A program made the position numbers and the translations under genes. From an uncultured Bryobacterales bacterium (lineage in GTDB: Bacteria > Acidobacteriota > Terriglobia > Bryobacterales > UBA6623), in NCBI GenBank assembly GCA_951813065.1, contig CATOTH010000001.1, forward strand, positions 186,001 through 250,000: a DNA stretch of 64,000 bases. Reading direction: 5' to 3'. The stretch's first letter is position 1. The number at the start of each line of letters is the position of its first letter. Under the pieces are notes generated by a model, which was given only the letters and a program-made list of their open reading frames with translations, searched no databases and had not been told where the DNA came from. Of this stretch, positions 31,782 through 41,103 are shown piece after piece.

Positions 31782-34763
31782 TCAAAACGTCCTGCTGATC
31801 GTAAAACGAAACATGGTGCGCTTCTCGAAGAAGGGTAGCCATGTCCCGACCGGACGGACCGCTTCGATGAACGAATTGTAGTTCGGGAATAGCGATCGGT
31901 CAGCGACGATCGGGGGCCTGAGGAATTCCTGCACCCGCATCGGATTGTACGCCCAGTAGAATCGGAACGGCGCGTTGACGACGGGCATCATCACCTGCAA
32001 TTCCAGGCCCGTGGAACTGCGCATCTTCTGCGTAGGCCCGATGATGCCGATCTGCTCTTGGAAACCGGCTTGCGGGAATTGCTTGTTCAGCTCGGCGGCC
32101 CGTCCCGGGTTGAGCCGGATCTGGTTCTTGCGAAGGATCTTGTTGAACCCGATGTCAAAGAACGGTGCGAGCACCACCGGGCCGAAGAGCTTGATCCGGT
32201 ACTCGAAGTTGTAAACGAAGCGCGAGTCGCCACCAGGGAAGTTCAAGCGATAGACCGGCACCTCCGTGGTGATCGGGATGCGCTCCTCGACACCGTTCAC
32301 GATCTGGACCTGCGTCCGGGGAGTGCCGTTGTCGTTGAAAATATTCACGTTGGTGAAGTCCGGAATCCAGACCATCGGACTGATCGACCAGATCTGGAAT
32401 CCGCGGACATCGTTCTCCCCGCCCATGAAGGACCGGCTGAATGGCGGGGGCACGCGCCCCCCGTAGCCACTGAGGAAGGAGAACAGCCCGCGCATCGCAA
32501 TCGTGCGGCGTCCGCCGTGCGGCTTGAAGTATTTCGCCTCGACCGTGGGCTGGATGAACCGCGTGTTCCCGCCGAAACCCGCGATTCCAACGCTCGCGTA
32601 GAGGCTCTTGCCCTTGGACGGAGTGATCGGGTGATCGACCGTGTTGAAGTAGTACGCCGGCGTGACCTGGCTGGTCGTGATGCCTTCCAGCGAGTTGGGG
32701 CCGGACACCCCCTCGAAATTGAGGTAGGTGAACAAGTTGCTCGCAGACTGGCTGAACGTGACCACGTTCGACCTGCGGAGGCTGTAGGTGAGGCTGAGGC
32801 GCGCGAAAACGCGGCGCAAGGGGTAGCTCACGAACGTGGTGAAGCCGGTCGAATTCTGACGGTAGTCGAGAATGTTGTCCTGGCCGAGCTGGTTGAATAG
32901 CGGAATGAGGTTGGCACCCGCGAAGATCGAGGCCTCGCGAGCCTGGTTGAAGCTGAAGCGGCTGGAAAAGACAGTGAAGCCCGCCTGGATCGGCTTGTCG
33001 AACAGGTACGGCTCGGTGTATCCGAACTGCAACACCCGCTCGCGGCTGCCCAGCTGCGCGTCAAACGAGAGCGTCTCGCCCAATCCCAGGAAGTTGTTGG
33101 TCGAGTATCCGAAACCGATGAAACTGCCCGCGAAGCCCGACACCCCGCCATTGAGGTTGATCATGTTCCTGCCGCGCTCCTTGACCTTGAGCGTCAAGTC
33201 GACCAGCCCCTCGCGGGTGTTGCGGGTCACGACCGTGTCCGTCTCCGGCCCCTCGGTCTTGATCGGGTCGAAGTAACCCAGCTGGTTCAGCCGCAGCATG
33301 CTGACATCCCACATGCGTGTGTTGAACATGTCCCCTTCGTCGAGCATCAACTCCCGCCGGATGACCTTGTCGCGGGTTGTGTTGTTGCCGTCGAATTCGA
33401 TCCGTCTCACAAAGAACTGCTTGCCTTCTTCAACAGCCAGATTCAGATCGATCTTCGGAGGCGTGTCGTCGTCGCGGAATTCGAAACTCGGCTCGGCCAC
33501 GAAGTCGATGTAGCCGAATTCGCCGTAAAGCTTCTTGAGGTTCTCCATGCCCTTGCGTAGCTTCTCGACGTCGAAGATCGCCCCTTCATTCATCGCGAAG
33601 ATAGGACCAAGAACCTGGTCCGGAACGCGGAAGAGTTCGACATCTGTGAAACTCAGCTTTCCCCGTTCGTAGCGCGGACCCTCCTCGACAAGCAAGTTGA
33701 TGTCCGCATGCTTCTTCGGCTTGTTGAAGAGCATCGTCCACGGGATCAGGAAAGTGCCGCGACCCGGCGAGTCCCGGATCTCGAGGTCATGCTTGAGGAC
33801 GTTGGCCCGGAAGTAGCCGCGCTTCTGGAAGGCGTTCCGCAAACGCTCCTTGTCCTCTTCGAGCTTGCGAATGTCGAACGTCCTGGTGAAGAGGTTCTCC
33901 AGGATGATGCTGCGAGGGATGCCGAGGGGCTTGGTATTCTTCATTGCCCGCCGAGCGCCCTTGGTCCCCATCACAGACAGGCCTTCGAAAGTCACATCGC
34001 CGACTTTGACCTTCGGTCCTTCTTCGATGTTGAAGACGATTTCCACGGACGCGGGCGGAATCTGCCGGACCTCCGGATTGATTGCGGCGTACTGCCGCCC
34101 GCGCTCGCCGAGCAACTCCCGTAGGACGTAGACAGCTCGATTCACGGTCGTCGGGTCATAGCGCGATTCGACCGTGAGGCCGACATTGCGTTCCTTGAAC
34201 CGCTCCAGGATGTCGGAGAGCGTCGCGGACTTGTTGCCCTCGTAACGAATGGTGCGGACTACGCGGCGCTCTGTGACCTCGAACCGGACGATCTTGCCGC
34301 TCTCGCCGTCTTCGACCTCCAGTCGCAAATCATCGAAGTAACCCGTATTCCACAGGACCATGAAGTCTCGACGCAATGTCTGCGGATCATACAAGTCCCC
34401 GCGCTTCGTGAAGATGCGCGCTGTCAGGTTGTCTCGCGGGATGCGGCGGGTACCACGAAATGCAACCTCCTCGATGATGTCCTCGCCGGGCCGCCGCTGC
34501 GCCTGCTGCTCTGCCTCGACATCGTCGAACGGCGACGGGGCTTGAGGCGTCTCGAGCGGAATGTCCTCGAATGGAGACGCCGGCTGTTGCTGCTGCGCTT
34601 GCGCAAGCAGGAACGAAGGTGCCCCGGTCCCCGTCTGGCGGGGTGAGGCGCTAGAGCCGGACTCGGCGCGCTCCTGCCCCGTACCGGCCTCTTGCGCCGA
34701 AACGGCGGCGGCGAGCACTAAGGCCAGAGCTGCAGCGAGAACTTTCGAACGGTTCAAACGCAT
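31782..34763 (-). CDS. bamA: Outer membrane protein assembly factor BamA
   Basis: BamA is the Omp85 pore that inserts beta-barrel proteins. From the ATG at 34763 the protein has 993 residues: signal peptide (1-23, ending AVSAQ), a Gln/Pro/Ala-rich region to about 85, POTRA repeats (from IIEEVAFRGTRRIPRDNL onward, with RFEVTERRVVRTIRYEGNK, VTFEGLSVMGTKGARRAM and FFVRRIEFDGNNTTRDKVI), then the Omp85 barrel (GLGETLSFDAQLGSRERV, FMGGENDVRGFQ with the conserved VRGF motif of loop 6, FFDIGFNKI). It ends in a terminal Phe (FRFTISRTF). It is longer than the E. coli protein because of the N-terminal linker and large barrel loops. The frame continues upstream to a TTG at 34802, which is less likely. 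Confidence 0.96.
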   Translation of the reverse strand: MRLNRSKVLAAALALVLAAAVSAQEAGTGQERAESGSSASPRQTGTGAPSFLLAQAQQQQPASPFEDIPLETPQAPSPFDDVEAEQQAQRRPGEDIIEEVAFRGTRRIPRDNLTARIFTKRGDLYDPQTLRRDFMVLWNTGYFDDLRLEVEDGESGKIVRFEVTERRVVRTIRYEGNKSATLSDILERFKERNVGLTVESRYDPTTVNRAVYVLRELLGERGRQYAAINPEVRQIPPASVEIVFNIEEGPKVKVGDVTFEGLSVMGTKGARRAMKNTKPLGIPRSIILENLFTRTFDIRKLEEDKERLRNAFQKRGYFRANVLKHDLEIRDSPGRGTFLIPWTMLFNKPKKHADINLLVEEGPRYERGKLSFTDVELFRVPDQVLGPIFAMNEGAIFDVEKLRKGMENLKKLYGEFGYIDFVAEPSFEFRDDDTPPKIDLNLAVEEGKQFFVRRIEFDGNNTTRDKVIRRELMLDEGDMFNTRMWDVSMLRLNQLGYFDPIKTEGPETDTVVTRNTREGLVDLTLKVKERGRNMINLNGGVSGFAGSFIGFGYSTNNFLGLGETLSFDAQLGSRERVLQFGYTEPYLFDKPIQAGFTVFSSRFSFNQAREASIFAGANLIPLFNQLGQDNILDYRQNSTGFTTFVSYPLRRVFARLSLTYSLRRSNVVTFSQSASNLFTYLNFEGVSGPNSLEGITTSQVTPAYYFNTVDHPITPSKGKSLYASVGIAGFGGNTRFIQPTVEAKYFKPHGGRRTIAMRGLFSFLSGYGGRVPPPFSRSFMGGENDVRGFQIWSISPMVWIPDFTNVNIFNDNGTPRTQVQIVNGVEERIPITTEVPVYRLNFPGGDSRFVYNFEYRIKLFGPVVLAPFFDIGFNKILRKNQIRLNPGRAAELNKQFPQAGFQEQIGIIGPTQKMRSSTGLELQVMMPVVNAPFRFYWAYNPMRVQEFLRPPIVADRSLFPNYNSFIEAVRPVGTWLPFFEKRTMFRFTISRTF

Positions 34764-34943
34764 GGACGGGGCCGGGTGATGAAGCGGAGTGCCAGGGTGC
34801 AACTTACCCCGGGGCTCATGAGTGAACTACGCATGCTCCTTGGCTGCCGTTTCAACTATGGCGAGTCGAACTGCGGGAGCCGGCTTGCCAAGAGATCTCG
34901 CTGTGGCTAGCTGCCATGCCGACAGACAGACAGCAATGCGAAT

Positions 34944-35615
34944 TCACTCGGCCTTCTTGAACTCGATGAGAAGCTCCCCCAAAGTTCCATCGTAGCTCAA
35001 TTCAAGGTGCTTCCGCTTGACCTTGGCCGGAATCTCGAAGTAGAGGTATCCGGACACAGGCGTGTCCCTGGTTTGAAGCGGCAGTTCCCTCGCTCTCAAG
35101 CGCGCCACGACAGACTGGTCGTCGTCGTACCGCCCTTCCACGCTCTGCTCGGTCTTGTGCGAGTCGCCTCCCCCGAGGACGTTCGGCGGTCCGCCCAGCC
35201 TTTGCGGTCGGCCGGAAGTGCCCGGAGCGCCCGTCCAGATTGGGGCATTCGCTTGTTCGGACATGACGCCCGCAGGAGCGCCAACGCGCTCGGAAACCAG
35301 CGCCAATACAGCGCCTCCTCCGATGCGGTCCGGCGTCCGAGCTCGCGACATGTCATTGTTGGTGCGGGCTCGCAGAAGGAATTGGTCGCGGTCAAGCGTC
35401 ACCGCTGAACCGTAGAGCGGGCGCACGCGAAGCTCCACCAGGATGACCTCTCCTTCGAACGTGTCGCCCGCAACCCGCTCGATCTCAGCCAAGTCTTGGA
35501 CAAGGCGAGCCTGAATCTCGGCATCGGGCAGTTCCCTGGTGTACCATTCCGGCAGCTTCGCCGCCTCCAGTCCCAAGACCCACAGCGTACCGATCAATAT
35601 GACCCGGGCTGTCAT
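34944..35615 (-). CDS. Exported protein of unknown function
   Basis: The 223-residue product has a short hydrophobic N-terminus (VILIGTLWVLGLEAAKL) that looks like a signal peptide. The mature part starts PEWYTRELPDAEIQARLVQDL and has predicted strands around EGEVILVELRVRPLYG, a Gly/Pro-rich central region (about 105-155), and a closing beta block SGYLYFEIPAKVKRKHLELSYDG. No known domain is recognised. It lies between bamA and the ABC-F gene on the same strand. Envelope location is inferred from the leader. Confidence 0.72.
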   Translation of the reverse strand: MTARVILIGTLWVLGLEAAKLPEWYTRELPDAEIQARLVQDLAEIERVAGDTFEGEVILVELRVRPLYGSAVTLDRDQFLLRARTNNDMSRARTPDRIGGGAVLALVSERVGAPAGVMSEQANAPIWTGAPGTSGRPQRLGGPPNVLGGGDSHKTEQSVEGRYDDDQSVVARLRARELPLQTRDTPVSGYLYFEIPAKVKRKHLELSYDGTLGELLIEFKKAE

Positions 35616-35693
35616 GGCTTCCCGGTGTCTATTCTACCCCACATGCCCAAGATCCCAGGCGGATATCTGGTCCGCCTCTTCGGCGAGTTGCCC

Positions 35694-37622
35694 CTAGCGT
35701 GCTTCCGCAGCGAGCCGCTCCGATAGTTCTGCCCACTCATCCTCGTGACGCTGGATCTCAAGCTGACGTTCCTCAAGGTCGGCCAGCACTTTCTGGCGGC
35801 GAATGTGGTTTGCGCCAGCCGAGACCAGTTCAACCTGCAGGTTCCGGCAGTTGCCCTCGAGAGTCTCGATTTCCCGCTCCACAGCCTGAATCCTTCCCCG
35901 AATCCTGTCCGCCTTCAGCGGGTTCATCCTGCGCCTCGAGACCGGCGCAGCGGCTTGCAGTGCTGCTCGCAGACCGCCGCTGACGGCTCGCTTGGCAGGC
36001 CGGGCGGACTCCTCCGCGCGCTGCTCACGGGCCCACAGGAATTCTTCGTAACCGCCGGGGAACACTTCAAGATCTCCGCCACCGACATGGATGACCTTGT
36101 TCGCGAGCCGGTCGATGAAATACCGGTCGTGCGAGACGAAGACCAGCGTTCCGTCAAATTCGAGCAAAGCCGGAAGCAAGACTTCCTTGGCCCGCAGGTC
36201 CAAGTGGTTGGTGGGTTCGTCGAGCAACAGGAAATTACTAGGCCTCAGCAGGAGACGGGCCAGCGCGTAGCGGTTGCGCTCTCCGCCCGAAAGCACGCGG
36301 ATTCGCTTGAAGGCATCGTCCCCGCTAAATAGGAAGCACCCCAGAAGGCCTCGCAGCTGCGAGTCGTCCATGAGCGGGGCGTGCTGGAGGAGGTCTTCAA
36401 ACAGCACCGCGTCCGGGTTCAGCTCGCGGTACTGGTCTTGGGCGAAATAGTCGATGCCGACCTTGTAGCCTTCCTTTCGCAAGCCCGCGGTGAGCGGCTC
36501 GATGCCGGCCAGGATGCGGATCAGGGTTGACTTGCCCGCCCCGTTGGCGCCGACAAGAGCGATCCGGTCGCCACGCTCGATCCTGGCGGAAACGTTGTCG
36601 AATACCCGGGTCGCGCCGTAAGCCTTGGAGACGTCTGCCAGTTCTACTACCACCCGCCCGGACGCCACCGGCTGCGGGAACTTGAAATGAATCGTCTTTT
36701 CTTCCGGGGGGATTTCAATGCGCTCCATGCGCTCGAGTTCCTTGATGCGGCTCTGCACCTGCTTTGCCTTGCTTGCCTTGTAGCGGAAACGCCCGATAAA
36801 CGCCTCCAGCTGCTCGATCCTGTCCCTCTGGTTCCGGTACGCGGCGCGCAGCTGTTCCAGCCGCTCATCGCGCAGGCCCTCGAACTTGGAATAGTTGCCC
36901 GTATAGAAATGCGCCTTGGCGTTCCAGAGATGGACAATCTTGCGAACGGTGGCGTCCAGGAAAAAGCGATCGTGAGAGATCAGGACGAACGCGTGCGGGT
37001 AGCCCGTCAGGTAGCCCTCGAGCCAGTTCCGGGCTTCCAGATCCAGATGGTTCGTCGGCTCGTCAAGAAGCAGCAGGTTCGGCTTCGCGAGAAGCAGCTT
37101 GGCCAGCGCGATGCGCATTTGCCAGCCGCCGGAAAACTCTTCGCACGGGCGGTGCCAGTCACTCTTCGGGAATGCCAGGCCGCCCAGCACGGAACCGACT
37201 TGTGCCTCCTTCGTATAGCCGTCGAGGACCAAGTAGCGCGTCGAACACCAGTCATACCGGTCAACGACAGCTTGATATTCCGGGCCGGACGGATCGACCT
37301 CCGCCATGCGGTGAGTCAGCTCTTCGATCTCCCGCTCCAGCGCCAAGACCTCGTCGAAGACGCTCAGGCATTCCTCGAACACCGTCCCACCCGAGAATGC
37401 CAAGCCCTCCTGCGGGAGGTACCCGATCTCAATGTTTTTCTGGCGCTCGATCGCTCCGACATCAAGTTGCTCGGTACCGTGCAGGATCTTGAGCAGCGTG
37501 GACTTGCCCGTCCCGTTACCTCCGACGATGCCGATCCGGTCGGCTGGTGTCACGAGCCAGTCCAGCCCGTCGAACAGCACCCGCGCGCCGTAGCGCATGC
37601 GAGCTCCCGCCAAACGGATCAT
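35694..37622 (-). CDS. ABC-F family ATPase (Uup/EttA-type)
   Basis: The 642-residue protein carries two ABC domains without membrane segments, the hallmark of ABC-F proteins that act on the ribosome. Domain 1: Walker A GGNGTGKST (about 34-42), signature EFSGGWQMRIALAKLL and Walker B NLLLLDEPTNHLD. Domain 2: Walker A GANGAGKST (about 352-360), signature LSGGERNRYALARLL and NFLLLDEPTNHLD. Between them lies the basic, Glu/Arg-rich P-site tRNA-interaction linker (about 240-305). A C-terminal coiled coil (about 560-635) resembles Uup. Its ATG overlaps the stop of the upstream kinase by 4 bp. Confidence 0.93.
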   Translation of the reverse strand: MIRLAGARMRYGARVLFDGLDWLVTPADRIGIVGGNGTGKSTLLKILHGTEQLDVGAIERQKNIEIGYLPQEGLAFSGGTVFEECLSVFDEVLALEREIEELTHRMAEVDPSGPEYQAVVDRYDWCSTRYLVLDGYTKEAQVGSVLGGLAFPKSDWHRPCEEFSGGWQMRIALAKLLLAKPNLLLLDEPTNHLDLEARNWLEGYLTGYPHAFVLISHDRFFLDATVRKIVHLWNAKAHFYTGNYSKFEGLRDERLEQLRAAYRNQRDRIEQLEAFIGRFRYKASKAKQVQSRIKELERMERIEIPPEEKTIHFKFPQPVASGRVVVELADVSKAYGATRVFDNVSARIERGDRIALVGANGAGKSTLIRILAGIEPLTAGLRKEGYKVGIDYFAQDQYRELNPDAVLFEDLLQHAPLMDDSQLRGLLGCFLFSGDDAFKRIRVLSGGERNRYALARLLLRPSNFLLLDEPTNHLDLRAKEVLLPALLEFDGTLVFVSHDRYFIDRLANKVIHVGGGDLEVFPGGYEEFLWAREQRAEESARPAKRAVSGGLRAALQAAAPVSRRRMNPLKADRIRGRIQAVEREIETLEGNCRNLQVELVSAGANHIRRQKVLADLEERQLEIQRHEDEWAELSERLAAEAR

Positions 37623-38254
37623 CGATTTGAGTGTAGCGAGGAACCTCCGCTCGACGGCCTCCGATTGCGGAACTCGCGCAGGATCGCCCCGGCGGATTCG
37701 GCCGGCGGACGGGATCCGTCAACCACGAGATCCGCGTTCTTCCGAGTCGGCAGCACATGGGTTCGATACATGGGCGCCACGTCTCGAAGCCATTGGTCCC
37801 TTACAGAAGCCTCGGTCCGGCCTCTCAGAGAGACGTCGCGCGCCATCCGGCGAGCGAGGCAGACATCGTCGGGCGCGTCGATGAAGACCGCGCAGTCGAG
37901 CCGGGCCCGGATCCGTGGCTCCCATAGAGCGAACAGGCCCTCCAGTACGACGACGCTCCAAGGACCCGATTCCTGAACAACCCCGGTCCGTGTGTGCGTG
38001 GCAAAGTCGTATTTCGGGACCGCGACCCGCTCGCCTCGTCGCAAGCGGCGGAATTGCAGGTTGAGCAGCTCCCAGTCCACGGCTTCCGGGCTGTCGAAGT
38101 TGACCACTGCCCGCTGATCGGCCGGCAAGGAGGAAAGGTCCGCGTAGTACGAATCCATCGACACAACACCGCATCCCGGCAGGAGCCCGGCAAATTCAAG
38201 AGCCACGAGGCTCTTACCGGCTCCCGATGCTCCGGAGATTCCAATGGCGAACAT
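37619..38254 (-). CDS. udk: Uridine kinase-like P-loop kinase
   Basis: The 211-residue protein starts MFAIGISGASGAGKSLVALEF, whose GASGAGKS is the P-loop of uridine kinase/phosphoribulokinase-type enzymes. It continues with MDSYYADLSSLP (catalytic-type Asp), NFDSPEAVDWELL and VPKYDFATHTR (both uridine kinase signatures), VVLEGLFALWEP and ARRMARDVSLRGRT. These enzymes phosphorylate uridine or cytidine for salvage. The open frame extends 20 codons further upstream, but the ATG at 38254 fits the family start. It overlaps the ABC-F gene by 4 bp; specificity for uridine is assumed from family and not certain. Confidence 0.85.
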   Translation of the reverse strand: MFAIGISGASGAGKSLVALEFAGLLPGCGVVSMDSYYADLSSLPADQRAVVNFDSPEAVDWELLNLQFRRLRRGERVAVPKYDFATHTRTGVVQESGPWSVVVLEGLFALWEPRIRARLDCAVFIDAPDDVCLARRMARDVSLRGRTEASVRDQWLRDVAPMYRTHVLPTRKNADLVVDGSRPPAESAGAILREFRNRRPSSGGSSLHSNR

Positions 38255-38292
38255 TGCCAGTGCGCCAGCCCGGGAATGGTCCTGCCAACGGA

Positions 38293-39990
38293 TCAGCGGT
38301 CCCACGAACGCCATTCGATGACGCCGACGCGATCAGCCCATTCCTGCCATTGGGTCGCCATCTCGGCGACTCGCTCCGGCATGGCCTCGGCCAGATCGTT
38401 CAATTCACTGCGATCCTGCGCGATGTTGTACAGCTCCCACTGGCCCTTCTCGGGGGCGGAGAACTTCGAGACGAGTTTCCAATCACCGACGCGGATCGCC
38501 CGGTTCCCCTCGTGCTCCCAATACAAGCCCTCGGGGTGCCCTTCGGCATCTTCGTTCCGAAACACCGGAGCCAGGGACTTCCCTTCGAGGGGCGTGATCG
38601 CGTTGCCGGCGTAGTCCTGCGGGTACGCCGCCTGACCAACATCGGCACAGGTGGCCATGATGTCGATCAAGTGACCGACTTGATCGGTCCACGTTCCCTC
38701 TGCCATGATTCCCGCCGGCCAGTGAGCGATCAGCGGCGAGGAAATCCCGCCCTCGTGAACCCAGTGCTTGTAGTAGCGAAAGGGTGTGTTCGAGACGTTC
38801 GCCCAAGGAACGCCGTAGCTCTGGTAGTTCTCCTCGGCACCGGGCATCACCGCCGGATCATTGCCGACGGCCACCGGGTCACCAGCATAGGTCTCCGTTG
38901 GGATGTGTAACGGCCTGGCGTTGGACCCTAGCCTTTCGGCGCATGCGCCGTTGTCGGCCAGGAAAAGAATCAGGGTATTGTCAAACTGCCCGCGCCCCTT
39001 CAGGGTGTCTACGACGTTGCCGATCGCCGCATCCATCAATTCGATCTGCGCGGCGTACACCTCCATCCGACGCGCTTGCCACTCCTTGTCGGGCGCATCT
39101 TCCCAGGGAGGCTGGGACGGATCTCGCTCGCTCAAGAGAGCGGTCTCATCGACGGCACCGATCTCACGCATCCTAGCCAACCGCTCCTCCCGCAGCTTGT
39201 CCCAGCCGACGTCGTAGCGGCCCTTGTATTTTGCGATCGCCTCTTCTGGAGCGTGCAGAGGCCAGTGCGGAGCCGTAAACGGCATGTACAGGAAGAACGG
39301 CGCCTCGGGAGATTCCTCCAGCGCCTCTTCGATGAGCGCGGACGCGTTGTCCCCGATCGCAGTCGTGTAGTAGAAGTCCGGTCCGGGATCCTCCGGCTCA
39401 TTGCCGCGGGTGAGCGACACGGGGTCGTAAAACGATCCGGCACCGTGGATCGTCCCGAAGAACTTGTCGAAGCCTCGCTGCATGGGCCAATTGGAACGAT
39501 CGACCTTGCTTCCCGAACCCTCCGCCGGCGTGACATGCCACTTGCCGCTCATCAGCGTCGTGTAGCCGGCATGCCCGAGGACCTCTGCGATGGTCACGCA
39601 GCTCTTGTTCAGATTGCCCATGTAGGACGGAATCGGCTCGCCGCCCTTGCGGTACTCCGACATCATGTGTCCGACCCCGGCCTGGTGGGGATAGAGGCCG
39701 GTGATCAGTGAGGCCCGCGTGGGGCAGCAACGGGCAAAGTTGTAGAACGAGCGGAACCGCAGCCCGTCGGCGGCAAGGGAGTCGAGGACAGGAGTGTTGA
39801 TCTCTCCTCCGTAGCAGCCGATGTCCGAGAACCCCATGTCATCCGCCATCGTGACGATGATGTTGGGCCGCTTCAAAGCCAGGGTATCGCTACTGTCGGA
39901 ACATCCAAAGGGCATGGCGGCGAGGGCCGTCATCCGCAGAAGGTCCCTCCGGCTGAGGGGTGAAACGCCAGATTGCATAGCGCCCATCAT
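38293..39990 (-). CDS. Sulfatase (type I, FGly) with Tat-lipoprotein-like leader
   Basis: From the ATG at 39990 (ATG 39978 is equally possible) the protein has about 565 residues. The leader SRRDLLRMTALAAMPFGC carries twin arginines and a lipobox-like GC, suggesting Tat export and lipid anchoring. The mature enzyme follows the arylsulfatase fold: RPNIIVTMADDMGFSDIGCYG with the metal Asp pair, CCPTRASLITG (C-x-P-x-R, where the Cys is converted to formylglycine), SGKWHV, and the LFLADNGAC metal-binding Asp-Asn. The C-terminal NRAIRVGDWKLVSKF block is typical. It hydrolyses sulfate esters; the substrate is unknown. The udk gene begins 38 bp downstream. Confidence 0.92.
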   Translation of the reverse strand: MMGAMQSGVSPLSRRDLLRMTALAAMPFGCSDSSDTLALKRPNIIVTMADDMGFSDIGCYGGEINTPVLDSLAADGLRFRSFYNFARCCPTRASLITGLYPHQAGVGHMMSEYRKGGEPIPSYMGNLNKSCVTIAEVLGHAGYTTLMSGKWHVTPAEGSGSKVDRSNWPMQRGFDKFFGTIHGAGSFYDPVSLTRGNEPEDPGPDFYYTTAIGDNASALIEEALEESPEAPFFLYMPFTAPHWPLHAPEEAIAKYKGRYDVGWDKLREERLARMREIGAVDETALLSERDPSQPPWEDAPDKEWQARRMEVYAAQIELMDAAIGNVVDTLKGRGQFDNTLILFLADNGACAERLGSNARPLHIPTETYAGDPVAVGNDPAVMPGAEENYQSYGVPWANVSNTPFRYYKHWVHEGGISSPLIAHWPAGIMAEGTWTDQVGHLIDIMATCADVGQAAYPQDYAGNAITPLEGKSLAPVFRNEDAEGHPEGLYWEHEGNRAIRVGDWKLVSKFSAPEKGQWELYNIAQDRSELNDLAEAMPERVAEMATQWQEWADRVGVIEWRSWDR

Positions 39991-40406
39991 ACAATTGCGA
40001 GTTGCCGCGGCCGTGCCGAGGCAACGCCCGAGCCGCGATGGATGATTGCTTTGCCCTGGGATCCGAGCGAGGCGTCGGAGCGAGGTGAGCGTCACTAGGC
40101 CAGGCTGATCAATTGACCGGAAAACCACAGAAAAATGGCTCCAGTGGATGCCAGTGGACAATCGCGGTTCGGAGAATCAACTACACGCGGTCATCCAGGC
40201 AATGTTTTTCAGTGCGGGCGGAATGCATTGCGGATCCGTCAGGAGCAGTCTGGGATGGGACCGTTCAATCTCGGTCGGACGGTTGCCCGTCGCTGGTTGA
40301 CAGGGCATAACCGGTTTCGTATCCTAGCGCCGGGCAAATCCAGACCGGTGCTAGTGAGCTGAATCCAAGACAGGCCGAACTGCCTCTAGGAACAAGGGAG
40401 ACATCA
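39991..40406. other. Divergent intergenic region, sulfatase / DUF1761
   Basis: No gene is supported here. The region separates the minus-strand sulfatase from the plus-strand DUF1761 gene and must hold both promoters. GGGAGACATCA just before 40407 gives the DUF1761 gene a usable ribosome-binding site. Confidence 0.4.
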
Positions 40407-40820
40407 ATGGAACTGCATGGAATCAATATCTTGGGAGTGGCTCTCGCAGCTGTGGCTTCCTTCGCATTCGGAGCCGCCTACTACACGATTCTTAGCAAGC
40501 TCTGGCTGGAAGCGAGTGGCAAGACGGAAGACGAGGTCAAGCAGGAGCGAACGGCAACACCATTTATCACGTCGTTCATCGGGCTGGTTGTCATGGCAAT
40601 CGTGCTCTCGAGTCAGTTCATGCCGGAGAAGATGGGGTATGAGTCGGCCAGCACGGGTTACGCGATTCACATCGCGCTCATGCTCTGGGTCGGCTTCATC
40701 GTCACCAGCATGGCGACAAACAATGCGTTCCAGGGAGCCAAGCCGAAACTGACGCTGATCGATGCTGGTCATTGGCTCGGGGTAGTGGTGATCCAGGTCC
40801 TCGTCTTGGGCGCGTTCTGA
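40407..40820 (+). CDS. DUF1761 family membrane protein
   Basis: The 137-residue protein has four hydrophobic helices: INILGVALAAVASFAFGAAYYTI (about 6-28), ITSFIGLVVMAIVLSSQF (about 54-71), AIHIALMLWVGFIVTSMAT (about 85-103) and WLGVVVIQVLVLGAF at the end. The pattern (YYTILSKLW.E..GK in the first loop, then T.MATN.AF near the third helix) matches DUF1761 proteins, a family of unknown function. A GGGAG ribosome-binding site precedes the ATG. Confidence 0.85.
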   Translation: MELHGINILGVALAAVASFAFGAAYYTILSKLWLEASGKTEDEVKQERTATPFITSFIGLVVMAIVLSSQFMPEKMGYESASTGYAIHIALMLWVGFIVTSMATNNAFQGAKPKLTLIDAGHWLGVVVIQVLVLGAF

Positions 40821-41103
40821 TCGTGACCAGTTAGAGCCCGGCGCAGGGAGAAGCTAGCCCTCCGTTCAGTGCGCTTCCGTTGCAATTGAGTGGGAGTCCG
40901 CGGGCCCGTCAATTCGTGAGCACACTGTCAGCCCTGAACAATTGGGAGCGATCGTCTTGAGACTCTCCTGCGGGAACGCGCATACCCTTCAGGTGTTGCC
41001 ATCCTTCCTCCGATTTGCACGGTATGTGCCGGGGACGGTAGGCTGAGTATCTTGCGGTGGTGAGCAGCTCCCCTTGGGGGCGGCCCCGCACCCCCGGCCG
41101 ACC